DNA of 64,000 nt from Nematopogon swammerdamellus (taxonomy: Eukaryota > Arthropoda > Insecta > Lepidoptera > Adelidae): positions 9,901,566-9,965,565 of the forward strand of contig OX336340.1 in NCBI GenBank assembly GCA_946902875.1. The letters are read 5' to 3'. The notes beneath the pieces are model-generated. The model did not search any database. It saw nothing but the letters and a program-made list of their open reading frames with translations, and was not told where the DNA came from. This document shows positions 53,473 through 64,000 of this stretch, piece after piece. The first letter of the stretch is position 1. Every line of letters starts with the position of its first letter. A program made the position numbers and the translations under genes.

Positions 53473-56400
53473 ATGAGCGTGGACACGAGTGCTAGTGCTG
53501 GTGCTGGTGAGATGGCTGCGGACGGCAAGCCCGAAGGATTCCAGATCTCTCGCTCGGACATGAACATGCTCATAATGAACTACCTAGTCACGGGTAAAAC
53601 TTCATTTTCTCATCAGTATTATTCACCGAGAAGACAAGAAAGACGTTCTGAGACCCTGATTCCATTACTTCCTTTGTTACCTATCTACTCTAAAGTTAAT
53701 TTCAAAATATGTATAATGTTTTCCAAATTCGTACTTGTAAAAATGAAAATGAAAATCCTTGTCATGTGACCATACTTTAGTAAGCCAGCTAAAAAGTTTT
53801 CTACATTTCTTTTCTCTCATGCCGGCACTTCACTTGGCTTAGGATATTCGTGTTTGTTGCAAACATTTTAGTTTTATCTCGCTCTAAACAAGCAATTAAA
53901 AGGAGACGAAATGGAAATTTTTGCCAAATACACGAATACGCTAAGCCAAGTGAAGTGCCGGCATTACATATTTTTTTGATTTTGTATAATTTGACTGTGC
54001 TCTCCAAGAAACAACTGGGCGCTTCTTCCGCACTCATACATGCTCCGTACTTTGCTATCTCATGCTATTTCGGTTTCTGGTATAATGCAATTTATCCTTT
54101 ATGAGCGAATGATCCGGTCTAGGTAGACTGCCTCTTATATAAAACAACACGTGACCAATACTATAAAATGTTATTGACAGTCTTGCAAAAACCGGCAGAT
54201 GATTGAACAAGTTTACAATGGTTCAGAGGGCTTCAAGGAGGCGGCGCTCAAGTTCCAGCAGGAGGCGGGTCTGTCGGAGCCGGCGCTGTGCAGCTCGCTG
54301 GACGAGCGGATCATGATCCGCGAGGCCGTGCAGAGCGGCCGCATACCCGAGGCCATCGCCCTCGTCAACTCCTTGCATCCGGAGCTGCTCGACAACGATC
54401 GTTATCTTTACTTCCATCTGCAGGTGTTTATAATTTGTATTTCTGTACGCTCATGTTGGAGCTAAAACTTTCATTTTTTTTATGAACAGCCCTCACTCAT
54501 AGCTCTTATTGCAAGTCTAATTAGTAAATTACAGTCACATAGATGTATGAACACCCTTGAATCTTGCCACCCTCACAAATTCGTGTTCGTGAGCTGCCAC
54601 TCAATGACATGCGTGTGAGTGTGTTACTTCTGAGAAATGTAGTTCTAATGTGTTGATATCGCAAGTTGCCACCGCTCAGTTCTCAGATTCCGCAAGCTGC
54701 TGCTCGAGCAGTCAGAACATTCAGGATCATCTATTCGTAATGCAAACATTATGGAAACGCAATTTGTTTTAGGAAACAGCTGGGTATGGAAGTAGTCTTG
54801 GACAATATTTCAAACAAAGTTGTCTTGAACTTGCATTGCGCTGATGTTTGTTTAATTCTAAATTGCGGTTAGAATATATTGCACTTAACAAATGATAGTT
54901 TATAAGAGTCAAAACACACGTGTGACTCACCTACGTCTGAGGAGTTACATAACAAGTGATATAGCCAAAAATTTTAGGTTCCATGAAATGTGTATGTTTT
55001 CTGGAAGTAAAGTAATGTTGTATGGTGCAGCAACTGCAGCTACTGGAGCTGGTGCGGGCGGGCCGGGCGGAGGAGGCGCTGGCATTCGCGGCGGCCACGC
55101 TGGCGGAGGCCGGCGCTGCCGACCGTACCGCCCTCACTGAGCTCGAACGCTCACTCGCCCTCCTCGCCTTCCCAGATCCCCACGCGAGCCCCTTCGCTGA
55201 CCTACTGTTGCCTTCGCACGGACAGAAAGTATATTCTCTTCTTTAAGTATCCAAAAGCTTTTTCAAAATGTTTCGGTTAACTATGTAAATGATACCCTAG
55301 AACTAACAAAACTGCTTAGCATTAATTTTCATAACAATAAAATTTTACCTCTTGGCTCCCCAATTAATGCTTACACCCCTTGTCGCCCATTTTCGCCGTC
55401 AACGTCATTTCGACGTTTTTGGGATATGTAAAGATGTTTACATTCCTCCTGGAATTATTAGTACATCCAGTGTAACTTTTTAACATTTTCTGTTTATAAA
55501 ATAATAATTTAAATTATCACAGAAACATGTGACAGTCTGTGATGTGTGGGCGGGCACTGACATAGGTATATCAGTAATCTGTAGGCACTACGGTGACCAC
55601 GGACGACGTGGCGCGCCCCCGACACTCAACCGCTTGGCTCGGCCGAGGCCACCCAAAGCTGCAGCTCGGCGCTCGTTCGTAAACCTGTAGGTGTACGCTC
55701 ACGCACACATCGATGCATATGTATTAAGGCCGCTGCATAAGGGCGCCGGCGGGGCGGGGGCGGGGCGAACTTTTCTGCAGAATCCTCAGGAACTAGTGCA
55801 AGCACGTGTTGATACGCCGTGGGGCGGGAGCGGAGCGGCGGCGGAGCGGGAGCGGAGCGGGATATAATATATTCTTATTTCCCCCATCCGCTCCGCTCCC
55901 GCAGGCGCCCCGCTACGTATGCAGCGGCCTTTAGTGTACCTACCGCCGCGCGCTCTATGAAGCTGTTTCTCTGTACCGTGTTGTCCTACTTCTTCGGTAA
56001 GTAGTCGTTGATACACATGTGTTTGAGTAGTCTGGCCTGTATAATGGAGAAGATTATTTTCGAAATAGTGTTCGTAAGAGCTATAGGTCTAATATCCTTG
56101 GGTTTAGTAACTTCTTTCTTTTTAGGTAGAAGAACAAACACGGCTTTACCCAGACAGTCTGGCACTCTTTGTTCGTCCAAATTCTTTTGTAGATGTTCAA
56201 CATATGTTCCCACACTGATGGACATTTTTTGTATATGATGTAGAAGGTGTGGAACTCAGCTTGCGATGGCTTCACCGAACATATCCGGGCCATCGGCAGT
56301 AGAGAAGGGTGTTAATCGAGGTCGGGACTAGCGAGTGGCCACTCTAAATTTCCCGCGCATGCTTCACGTTTCGTCTCGCGTCAAGCCCTCGTCAGCTAGT

Positions 56401-59400
56401 CTGCGTTGACTAGGACGCGGGGAAACCACCAGTCCCGCTCTCGACCTCCCTCTCTCTACCTATCCATGTTTTGTAGGATGCTTCCAGTGACGTTTTCGAA
56501 GCTCTCTCCATATATGAGCTTAGCGTCGATCTTGGCAGCCCTAGATTCTTGAAGAGACTGTAGAATGACTTCGCTGGTAGTCCTCTTGCTCCGACTTCCA
56601 CAGCGAAGAGATCAGTCTTGAATCCGTTTCTCACAATCCGGTCTACTAAGTTGCAGTACTTGTTAAGTTTGATGTTGTGGTCCTTCGGTATGTTACTTTC
56701 CCATGGAACTGTAAGTTCAACAAGTACTACATGCTTTGTCGCTTTTGAGAATATGAGTATATCCGGTCTTAATGCTGTGGTACAGATTTCCGAAGGCATT
56801 TGGTAATGCTTCTCATGTGTGTCCATCAACAATTCCCAATCCTTTGCTGCTCCCAAAATTGAAGAAGGTTTAGTCCTATTTGGGCAGCTTAATGGCTCCA
56901 GGTTTCACAAAGTTGACCTGGAAGCCGCTACTGGTTTGCCCTTTCCTGGTCCGTGCAATTGACAGGTTGATGGCCTCTCTGATGATTTGGAGGACTTTAT
57001 CATGACGGTAGGAATACTGGCCTCGCTCAAGTAGTACTTTGCATCCGCATAACAAATGTTTGGCCGTGCCTACGAACTCCTTACATGACGGGCATAGTCT
57101 ATTTGTAGATTCCCCCCATCTAACTAGGTTACTCGGGTCGGGGAGAGTAAGCTGAATGCATTTAAGTAGAACTTAAGCAGCTCAGGGGACTAGTTGTATA
57201 TTATGGATTTCCACTTCAATGCAGGAGCGATGCAGAAGTCGCCCACTGTTAGCCAATCATTCTGCATTTCTAGGTTTAAGGCGTGAAGTTTGAAACCTTG
57301 TTCCATGTCCTCCTGCGCAACACCTTTCAGTATTTCTTTATCAGACTTTGCTGTTTCTATGCCCAGTCCAGATCTATTGGTGCGTGTACCAACTTGGAAT
57401 CAGGCCCCGGGGCGGAATTATTTGGTTTCCTTTTTATGTGGTTAATTACCTTTTTGTCTCATAAAAACATAAGGATTGCGCTGTCGAAATTAATGTACTT
57501 GCCGTTACAACACCCTGTTGTTGTTGTTGTTGTTGTTGTTTTGGTTTGGGGCTCTAGGCCTGCAAACTAATCCCGCTTGGTTGGGGACCTTCGTGCAAAA
57601 CCCTGCAGTCTCCAGCTACCCCAGCCAGCCTATGTCTTCCATGAAAGCCACAAGTCGACCGGGGTGTCTGCAGGCCGCTTATCCTTAGTCGCCTTTTACG
57701 ACATGCACGGGGAGAGATGCAGTGGGACTATTCTTATTAAGTACCGACCCCACACAGTACTACAACACCCTGTATAGTTAGTCATAAGATCTAGTTAGTT
57801 CACGAAAATTCTCAACACTTAAGGGAAAACTACTAGGCAAAACATCACATAATATTATCCTAACTATAGCCATATTTCAATAGATATAACTATAATTTAT
57901 ATGCTTATAGTTAGGTAAAGATTCACGGTATAATGTGTGATAGATTATTGTAATATAATCTTGTAAATTCTCTGAAAAATAAGTGGGTGAAAAGTGGTAT
58001 AAACGTTCGAAAATGCATTTGCTAGATTCGTGACAAATACGTCCATACAAAAAACGCTTGCGCACGGCAACGGCTCAAAATTTAGAATGTTCAAAGATAG
58101 TTCAGTGAAAAAACATTTATTCTGTAAGCGTTTGAATTTATTTAGATGATTCTTAGTCTTATTGACTCTAAGCTCAATGAAGCATTTTTCGTATTAGATG
58201 CATTTGTAAAAAATGGCGAAGGAAATAGCAAAGGCATTTTTGAACGATTTTACCACTTTTCAACCACATATTTTTAAGGGAATTTATAAGATTTAATTAA
58301 AAATAATGTATTCACATTATACCTTGAATCTTTACCTAATATTATAGGCATGGTTAGGGAAATACAAAGTGCTTTTGCCAAGCACCCCCCCATTAGGCAA
58401 ATATCAAACCTCAGAAGGTTCCAGAACATAGATCTATCTTTGTCCCACCACACAGTATACATTCTAGCAAACACAAGAATTTTCTAGTCTAGGCCACAGT
58501 GCCATCCCTGTCCTTCATAACCCCTCGAGTGCGAGCGGACCCGATTAGCTGTCAGCCCTTGGGTGCGGCGCCATTTTGGCCAAAATAAATTTTGGTCAAA
58601 ATCGGGTGCGCTCTGCGTTTTTGGCGATATTTCTAGACTTTTTTCTTTTAAACGTATATGAAAAGGTTTTATTTTCCAAATGTACATAAAATTTTCTATA
58701 ATTTCATTGGTAATGTGTTTAACACTATCATTATTAAACTGGTTTAAAAAAATCAAGAATTTTCGGAACGGTTTTTGCCTAGGGGGTTACCAAAATTACG
58801 ATACTTTACGAATAAATCGTTCCTCAGCGCCGAGAAACTATTGTAAATGAAGATTACTTACCCTTCCATCGTTTTTCACAAAGAAAACACCACAAAATCC
58901 ACAAAAACCGACTAAAAACACGAGGCGCACACGTCACCGTCCGCGAACGCGAAGAAACCGACTGAAGATCGCTTGTCAATAATTATTTGACAGGACAAGC
59001 ACATAGAAGTGTGTATTTTTAGGTAGCCTACTCTTTCATCAATTACTAGACATTCGTTAGAAGAGTTAAGCAGGATGTTGCACGTTACAATAAATTATTT
59101 GTATGAAGTCGTCCGAGCCGCCCCGCGGGGGCAGGTCGCACTACCGACACAGCAAATGCCTTTTTGGTTTTCACCTCCTGTCAATGTCACTTTGACATTT
59201 TGTTAGACAATCAGCTGGGAGACGGTCGCCATGTTGTTTACGAAATTTTCGCGCAAAAATGTCAGATATTCTAATCTGGCGGGAATTCCAAATGAGCCCT
59301 AGCTGTTCGTGACAATGAGTAGACTGGCGCGCGGAGGGAGGAAGGAGCCGCACCCCGTAGCTGGTGCAGCACAACAGCGCGGCGACCGTGCGAAAGGGCG

Positions 59401-59769
59401 AAATTTTTGAAATTTTTAGAAATTCTCTCGAGGCACATGAATGACACACTGGTTGAGAATGGCTGGTCTAGGTTACATATTCAGTCAATGATTGATTATT
59501 CATTAATGCCACAGTAATTGGGCCAATAACCCTCTCAATAATTCATTTATTGTTTAGAAGACAGTGTGTGTATTCCCTGGCTTTTGTTGCAGATTGCGAG
59601 CGAGCTCAATGCAGCCATCCTCAAAATGGAAAATCAGGAGTACACCAACCCCAAGCTGTGCAGCCTGCTCCGCATGATCCTGTGGTCTCAGAACGAACTG
59701 GACAAACACAACATCAAGTATCCAAAGATGACAGACTTGGCCAACGCCACCATCGACAAGTCTAAATAG
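53473..59769 (+). CDS. Gid8: GID8 homologue, CTLH E3 ubiquitin ligase subunit
   Basis: Scaffold subunit of the CTLH/GID E3 ligase (human GID8/TWA1), joining RanBPM-type and RING subunits; cytosol and nucleus. Exons 53473-53593, 54227-54423, 55031-55228 and 59593-59769, all GT/AG, phases agree, 693 nt, 230 aa (human 228). Visible: a divergent N-terminus ([20 protein letters not shown]), Lis[21 protein letters not shown] rebuilt across exon 1/2, CTLH with [20 protein letters not shown] and [20 protein letters not shown], then the CRA region [60 protein letters not shown] and the C-terminal [12 protein letters not shown]. The start is the first ATG that gives the right length. Exons 2 and 3 are GC-rich compared with the introns. 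Intron 3 (4.4 kb) holds LINE, MITE and duplicated DNA. Confidence 0.95.
53819..53964. mobile_element. Short foldback MITE in GID8 intron 1
   Basis: ATGCCGGCACTTCACTTGGC with TTAG at the left and CTAAGCCAAGTGAAGTGCCG with GCAT at the right, arms about 33 bp. Confidence 0.82.
55724..55936. mobile_element. GC-rich foldback MITE in GID8 intron 3
   Basis: Left TAAGGCCGCTGCATAAGGGC, right GCTACGTATGCAGCGGCCTT with TA. Inside, GGGGCGGGAGCGGAGCGG repeats face CCGCTCCGCTCCCGCAGGCG, so most of the unit can fold back. Confidence 0.8.
55986..57430 (-). pseudogene. R2-group LINE pieces, head to tail
   Basis: Minus strand. 57430 to about 56241 corresponds to the knuckle, endonuclease and 3' UTR of the element at 31100-34666 ([55 protein letters not shown]), with a frameshift near 56870. 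Directly after the 3' UTR, 56290 to 55986 encodes an earlier part of the reverse transcriptase ([14 protein letters not shown], then [20 protein letters not shown] and [13 protein letters not shown]). This earlier part is absent from the 31 kb copy. GID8 intron 3. Confidence 0.85.
57480..57762 (-). repeat. Family A head with (AAC)n-type tail
   Basis: Minus strand begins GTACTGTGTGGGGTCGGTAC, then CGACTAAGGATAAGCGG, an insert absent at 37903 (CTGCAGACACCCCGGTCGAC), then GTTTTGCACGAAGGTCCCCA, GCGGGATTAGTTTGCAGGCC and (AAC)n, seen on the plus strand as TTG repeats at 57520. Confidence 0.8.
58505..59158 (-). repeat. 650-bp duplicated segment, copy 2
   Basis: Differs from 22605-23265 at only scattered bases. 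Shares the minus-strand ATG (58869) with a splice donor right after it and an open frame at 58756-58484 that differs from copy 1 by few residues (I to V; GGAGG to GGGGG outside). GID8 intron 3. Confidence 0.68.
59170..59460. repeat. Decayed hAT MITE fragment
   Basis: GTCAATGTCACTTTGACATT inverted pair and a right end CACTGGTTGAGAATGGCTG that resembles hAT/SPIN ends. No left end found. Confidence 0.45.
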
Positions 59770-59893
59770 AAGGAAGCGCCATCTAGAACTGGCACTGTTT
59801 TAATGTAGATGCAGTTTAGTTGTTTTGTACAATGAAGTAAGGAATTGTAAATTATTATTGAAATTATTTCATAAAATAATCGAAGGGTTTAAT

Positions 59894-59899
59894 AATAAA
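59894..59899 (+). promoter_or_regulatory. Likely poly(A) signal of GID8
   Basis: AATAAA 125 bp after the stop codon in AT-rich 3' sequence. Use is inferred. Confidence 0.55.
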
Positions 59900-60049
59900 C
59901 TACAAGAAGCCTTAGCAGAAAATCATTTAGAAGTAATTCAATTAGATTGTTAATTTATTTTTCTTCAATCATTGGAAACATTTTGAGAAAAATATTTACT
60001 ATGATGTGTCTAATTCTGTGTACTAGTGTGATGTTACATTTATTTCGCG

Positions 60050-60390
60050 CAGAAACAACATCTTAGCTACGAAGAGAGACTCAAAACTCTAAAGCTGCCC
60101 TCCCTGGAAGCTCGACGCCAGAGAGGGGATCTAAGAGGTGTACAAAATTCTGACGTGTAAATACGATTGCCCTGAGCTGATCCAAATGTTCATATTGAAC
60201 CAAAACGTTCATCTTCGAGGCCACAGCCTGAAACTAAGTCGAACAATCTTTAACAGCAATACTCGCAAACATTTCATAACAGAGTGGTGGACGACTGGAA
60301 CCAACTTCCAGAGGAAGTAATAAGCGCACTTAGTACCACCCAATTCAAAAATAGACTACATAAATATCTAACAAATAAAACATAATTCTC
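60050..60390 (+). pseudogene. CR1/L2-like LINE 3'-end fragment
   Basis: Plus strand in shifted frames: [79 protein letters not shown] and NRLHKYLTNK. This is the conserved C-terminal end of CR1/L2-type non-LTR elements. Frameshifts; a smaller piece is at 15005-15125. Confidence 0.8.
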
Positions 60391-63129
60391 AAAAAAGTGC
60401 TCAAGAACGATAATTAAATAATAAAAATTAAATCCAAGATAATGACAAAAACAACAAATTTTAACTGGATTTAGATGTATCAGCCAAGGCTAGGCAGCCT
60501 TGGCTAAAATCTAAAAATAAAAGTCTAAAATAAATAAATAAAATAAGCATAGTGGTTCCTGAATGTGCTGTGTTTTAACCACTCACGCGACGCACGCGCG
60601 CGTATTCCTTATGTGTCGCGGTGTTCGCGACTGCGACCACCGGGACGGGTTACGGGAAATACGCTTATTTCAGGAAAAAATATATGAACACCTATAGCAA
60701 GTTTATCATGGTTGTAATTGTTACAAAATTTCCTACAAAGTTATGTATAATTTTAATTGTACTGACCTTTTTTCTTATTCAAAATCGTGGGTTGAATGCT
60801 GCACTTGGTGAGGTGATATTTCATTACGTCAACTCAGCGTGTTGAGGCATTTTATAAACAAGATCGCAATAATTTATAATCACTGTACTATCAAATATGC
60901 ACTCCACACTCAATTGCGCTTCTAAAAACACTAAATACGAAATATATCTTGCCTTCGGCGCTTGGGAAACATTGTTCGAAAACGGGCACTCGCTCACCGC
61001 CATGACACTGAACTGACTGGCCCGCACGGGCGTGGTTCAAATATTTTTTTTCAACGAGAGGTGATGCTGTTATCATTTGCACTATTGAATCAGATCGAGA
61101 AGAGCATATCTTCACCTTATTTTAGAGGTAAAATAGAGCCTTATCCCCATATTAAAACAGTGTGTATTTGTATGGCAAAAGTCGACTGCTGCGCTGGGCC
61201 CAATGTCTGCCCGGGTCCCCCAGTGACGTTTTTATCGCCGGGCCACAGTGCGGCCCTGAGACGGGTGAGTGGTTAATTAAATGCAATGGAAAATCCCTAA
61301 ACACTTAACAGATTTGAGCAAATTTGATAGTGATTTGATCAGAATGAACTTCCAGAGGAACAATGTAAATTACATTTTTAAAACCTTTTGTACATTTACA
61401 TGTAGTATTAAAACATAATCAGTGTTAGAAATCAACTGGTTTTCAACCACACACACACATCTACCTAAACTACCTAGAACTAAAAATAATAAATACAAAT
61501 TGCTTCAAGTAAACCAGATCCATAATAAGTTTTTATTAGTTAACATAACTACAACAAGTCTGGTTATAGATCTAAAGCTTTACTACGAAACACTTTTTAG
61601 CATTAATGTGTTTTAAATTATTTTTTTGGACTGGAGTGAATTGGGATTTGTGACGCGTAATGCTTCTCAGGCGTAATGCTCGTGATTGATGTTTACACAT
61701 CGACCATGCCTCCAGGCACTTTCCCGAGAATGTTTAATTAAATATAGATTTTATTATAATAACCTCTCAATAAATTATAAGAATATTTTCTATGTTGGTT
61801 TCATTTCTGACTTACTCCTTATATGGAACTCCGTATAAGCTCAGTAGTCCGGCATACCCAGTAATCAGACATTTGTAGCACTCGACGCGAGCCCAAAACC
61901 GGCACATCGGCAGTGCAACCACTATTCTAACATAGAGGTTGTTCACGCTCTGGTCCGTTAGCGCTCACGCAGTGAATACATAAATACATGTGCGTTTATA
62001 TCGAAAATTGTGAATGTGCTTCCTATTTCAAAATGTTTCAACACAAGCACGAGACCCTCAGTTGCGAAATAAAGATGAGAAATTTTTGAAAAGATAGACA
62101 GTAGTGGTGCCAAACAAATAAACTTAGCTTTACAGAAAATTACTGTATGATGTGGGTAGACTGAATACAACATTTGGAAGAATACAAAAAGATTAAAAAA
62201 TGTTAAAGCACAAGATTCAGGGCCCCATGTTACCTGTAATGTATCTTATGTGTTACGGCGACAAAAGCTGTCAAAGGATTACACATCCAGTAATCCCTTG
62301 CCTTAGTCCGGCGACGTAGTATTATATTCTTTGGTCCGGCGTAGGGACAATTTTGATGTTGCCGGATTATGGAGCTTATAATGTAGTTGCCCCATCTATA
62401 CTTGCATTTAAATTTCAGCAATACACACTAAAACCATGAATATGACAATATTCTGGCTGACCTATGAACATAATGTAAGCTATCCCGCACATGAATGCTG
62501 ACCAGCGGGGCTATTCTGTATTAGGTATTCATTGCTACTAGCAATGTCTCATGATTCGTCTCACTCACTCCAATGGACTTTTGAATGCGTCTAGTGATGC
62601 AGCTGCGGCTACTGCTATTTTTCGATAATCTTTAATAGGGAATAGGCAGGCAGTAACCATGAAAATAAAGGGATTATGAAGTGAAAAGAATAATTAAAAT
62701 GTTTATTTTTGTTAAATGTAAGGATAGGTACAGAATATAATTGATTTTCAGCATCAAGTTGCTCAGTTGACATTTAGGTAACTTACAAGAAAATATAAAA
62801 ATGTTTCCTCATGTGCACGTGTAGTCTTTTTATTTTATTTGTATAAAAGATTCTGATGAGACATCTTGGTAATTTTTTGACTATGCTGTAAACTTACGAT
62901 ATTGGAAATATATGTATGTCCAATATTGGCTACGAATGACATTATCCCTATGTTGTCTATGAGCAGGAGAATGCATAAACTTAAGAGCCAGTGTGCCTGT
63001 CAGGCCTGTTAATTCGACCTGCGAACCTCGCCCATGAAACTAATCCGAGCGAACTGGAACACCTATGTAATTGGTGCAAGACTTATTCATTACTTTAGAC
63101 GAATTGGCGATTTGACCAAAGGAAAGTAG
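60391..63129. other. Intergenic DNA, no gene recognised
   Basis: AT-rich, with a GC-rich stretch at 60575-60660 and a frame at about 61165-61275 (GPNVCPGPPVTFLSPGHSAA) whose sequence resembles spread repeat DNA rather than a known protein. No RNA gene seen. Confidence 0.4.
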
Positions 63130-63215
63130 ACACTGGCATGGCACCCACTTCACCAAGGTTCGCTGACGGGCTGACATCGCGGATGTTGTAGATGATGTAG
63201 CAAAAAAAAAATAAT
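63130..63215 (+). repeat. SINE family B 3' end, plus orientation
   Basis: ACTGGCATGGCACCCACTTC, GGGCTGACATCGCGGATGTT, GTAGATGATGTAGC, then poly(A): the complement of the B-family plus-strand start. Confidence 0.75.
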
Positions 63216-63654
63216 TGGAAAGACGAAGACTCCACAGTGCACAGCGTGGTTCACTTTGCTCTTCGTGGATGAACAATCAGAGAAAGACTGGACGGTTGTG
63301 CGCCTGACGGAATCTGAGACTCTGTCCAAAGGCTGGTGGGCGGACTGAGTCAGTGTAGCATCAGAAGTGGCAGTGATAGAGCCATCAGCTTGCTCACACA
63401 ATCAATAAAAGATTTTGTATGAAGATTTTTTGTCTCAACGCGGACTTTATGTGTGATCGATCAGCGCCACAAAGTGTGAACATTGTTGCTGTTTATGTTT
63501 TCTGTGTAAACTAGGCTCGATAAAACGGTTATGGTCATCATCATTACAATATTTTATATGCTGAATTTCTGTGCCACACATGATGATGAGGCTCAGGGAC
63601 TTGTTCATTAAACAATACAAAAAAACTCATTATGTATTATGATTTTTAAATATA

Positions 63655-63755
63655 CCCACGACCAAAGGGATGCCACTGACATTGCACCTAGTTCAGAAAG
63701 GTGTTATGGGATGGGCTGACATCACGGATTTTGTCGCTGATGTAGCCAAAATCTA
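63655..63755 (+). repeat. SINE family B 3' end, plus orientation (second)
   Basis: CACTGACATTGCACCTAGTT, GTGTTATGGGATGGGCTGAC, ATCACGGATTTTGTCGCTGA, TGTAGCC. Truncated copy. Confidence 0.75.
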
Positions 63756-63920
63756 TAATTAAACTGATTAAAATTAAATTATACAATGAAATTATGCAAT
63801 ATTAAAACAGTATGACCATTTCGATGCCTGGTCAAAATCTTACCTCAGGCTAATTATAAAATGTTTGCATAATATGTATGATAAAATTGGTCAATTGATA
63901 TATAAAGGATAGCCCTATTG

Positions 63921-64000
63921 TCACCATCCAAAGAGATACTCCATAGTTTTGGAGACAATGCCGCCGGAGGAGCCCTGCGGTGCGGTCGTGGAGGGCAGCG
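63921..64000 (-). CDS. Possible C-terminal exon of a gene to the right
   Basis: The minus-strand frame at the window edge reads GSSGGIVSKTMEYLFGW and stop, entering from outside. The edge is GC-rich compared with flanking DNA, as coding exons here are. Only about 25 codons are visible, I do not recognise the protein, and a plus-strand reading (MPPEEPCGAVVEGS) is also open. Confidence 0.3.
   Translation of the reverse strand, partial: LPSTTAPQGSSGGIVSKTMEYLFGW

Noticed and set aside
1..64000. CRISPR array or bacterial operon
   Set aside because: Repeats are dispersed, not regularly spaced, and all recognised genes are split by GT/AG introns.

Overview
The window is a piece of an insect nuclear genome, almost certainly a moth or butterfly. 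The four host genes are intron-containing and closest in sequence to insect orthologues I know. The intergenic DNA is AT-rich and packed with short inverted-repeat transposons, tRNA/5S-derived SINEs and the TCCGTCCGTCTGTC-containing interspersed repeats that are common in lepidopteran genomes. No bacterial operon, CRISPR array, viral genome or rRNA gene is present.

Host genes. (1) Spermine synthase, + strand, exons between 456 and 7652; the N-terminal exons lie before the window. (2) Chmp1, an ESCRT-III subunit, - strand, complete in four exons, 18398 down to 14786, convergent with spermine synthase. (3) Akirin, a nuclear transcription cofactor, + strand, complete in five exons, 24874 to 39658, divergent from Chmp1. 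Its first intron is about 10.4 kb and its last coding exon contributes only 11 nt. (4) GID8, a CTLH E3 ligase subunit, + strand, complete in four exons, 53473 to 59769. A short minus-strand reading frame at the extreme right edge may be the 3' end of a fifth gene. The four genes do not form one pathway (polyamine synthesis, membrane remodelling, immune and nuclear regulation, ubiquitin ligase).

Mobile DNA by region. 1-9 kb: a 2.5 kb inverted-repeat element holding a dead mariner, plus three snap-back MITEs sharing TATATAAGGT ends. 9-24 kb: lepidopteran interspersed repeats, a Jockey-type LINE remnant, SINEs, a 2.06 kb hAT-like element just upstream of Chmp1, and a cluster of MITEs carrying a tRNA-like cassette. 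25-35 kb (akirin intron 1): a SPIN-like hAT MITE, two piggyBac-like MITEs, and a four-level nest (TIR element > R2-group LINE > hAT > SINE). 36-39 kb: an exact 110-bp tandem duplication copying an akirin splice donor, and more SINE and LINE copies. 44-53 kb: a second 2.6 kb hAT-like element, GC-rich palindromic MITEs and more SINEs. 55-59 kb (GID8 intron 3): head-to-tail R2-group LINE pieces and a second copy of a ~650-bp segment also found at 22.6 kb.

The most unusual signals are the mosaic SINE families (a 5S rRNA-like segment between tRNA-like A and B boxes; one ~85-bp head joined to different bodies), the tRNA-like cassette found between two different kinds of TIR, and the duplicated akirin splice donor. 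Element boundaries marked with target-site duplications are the best supported; other repeat edges are approximate.
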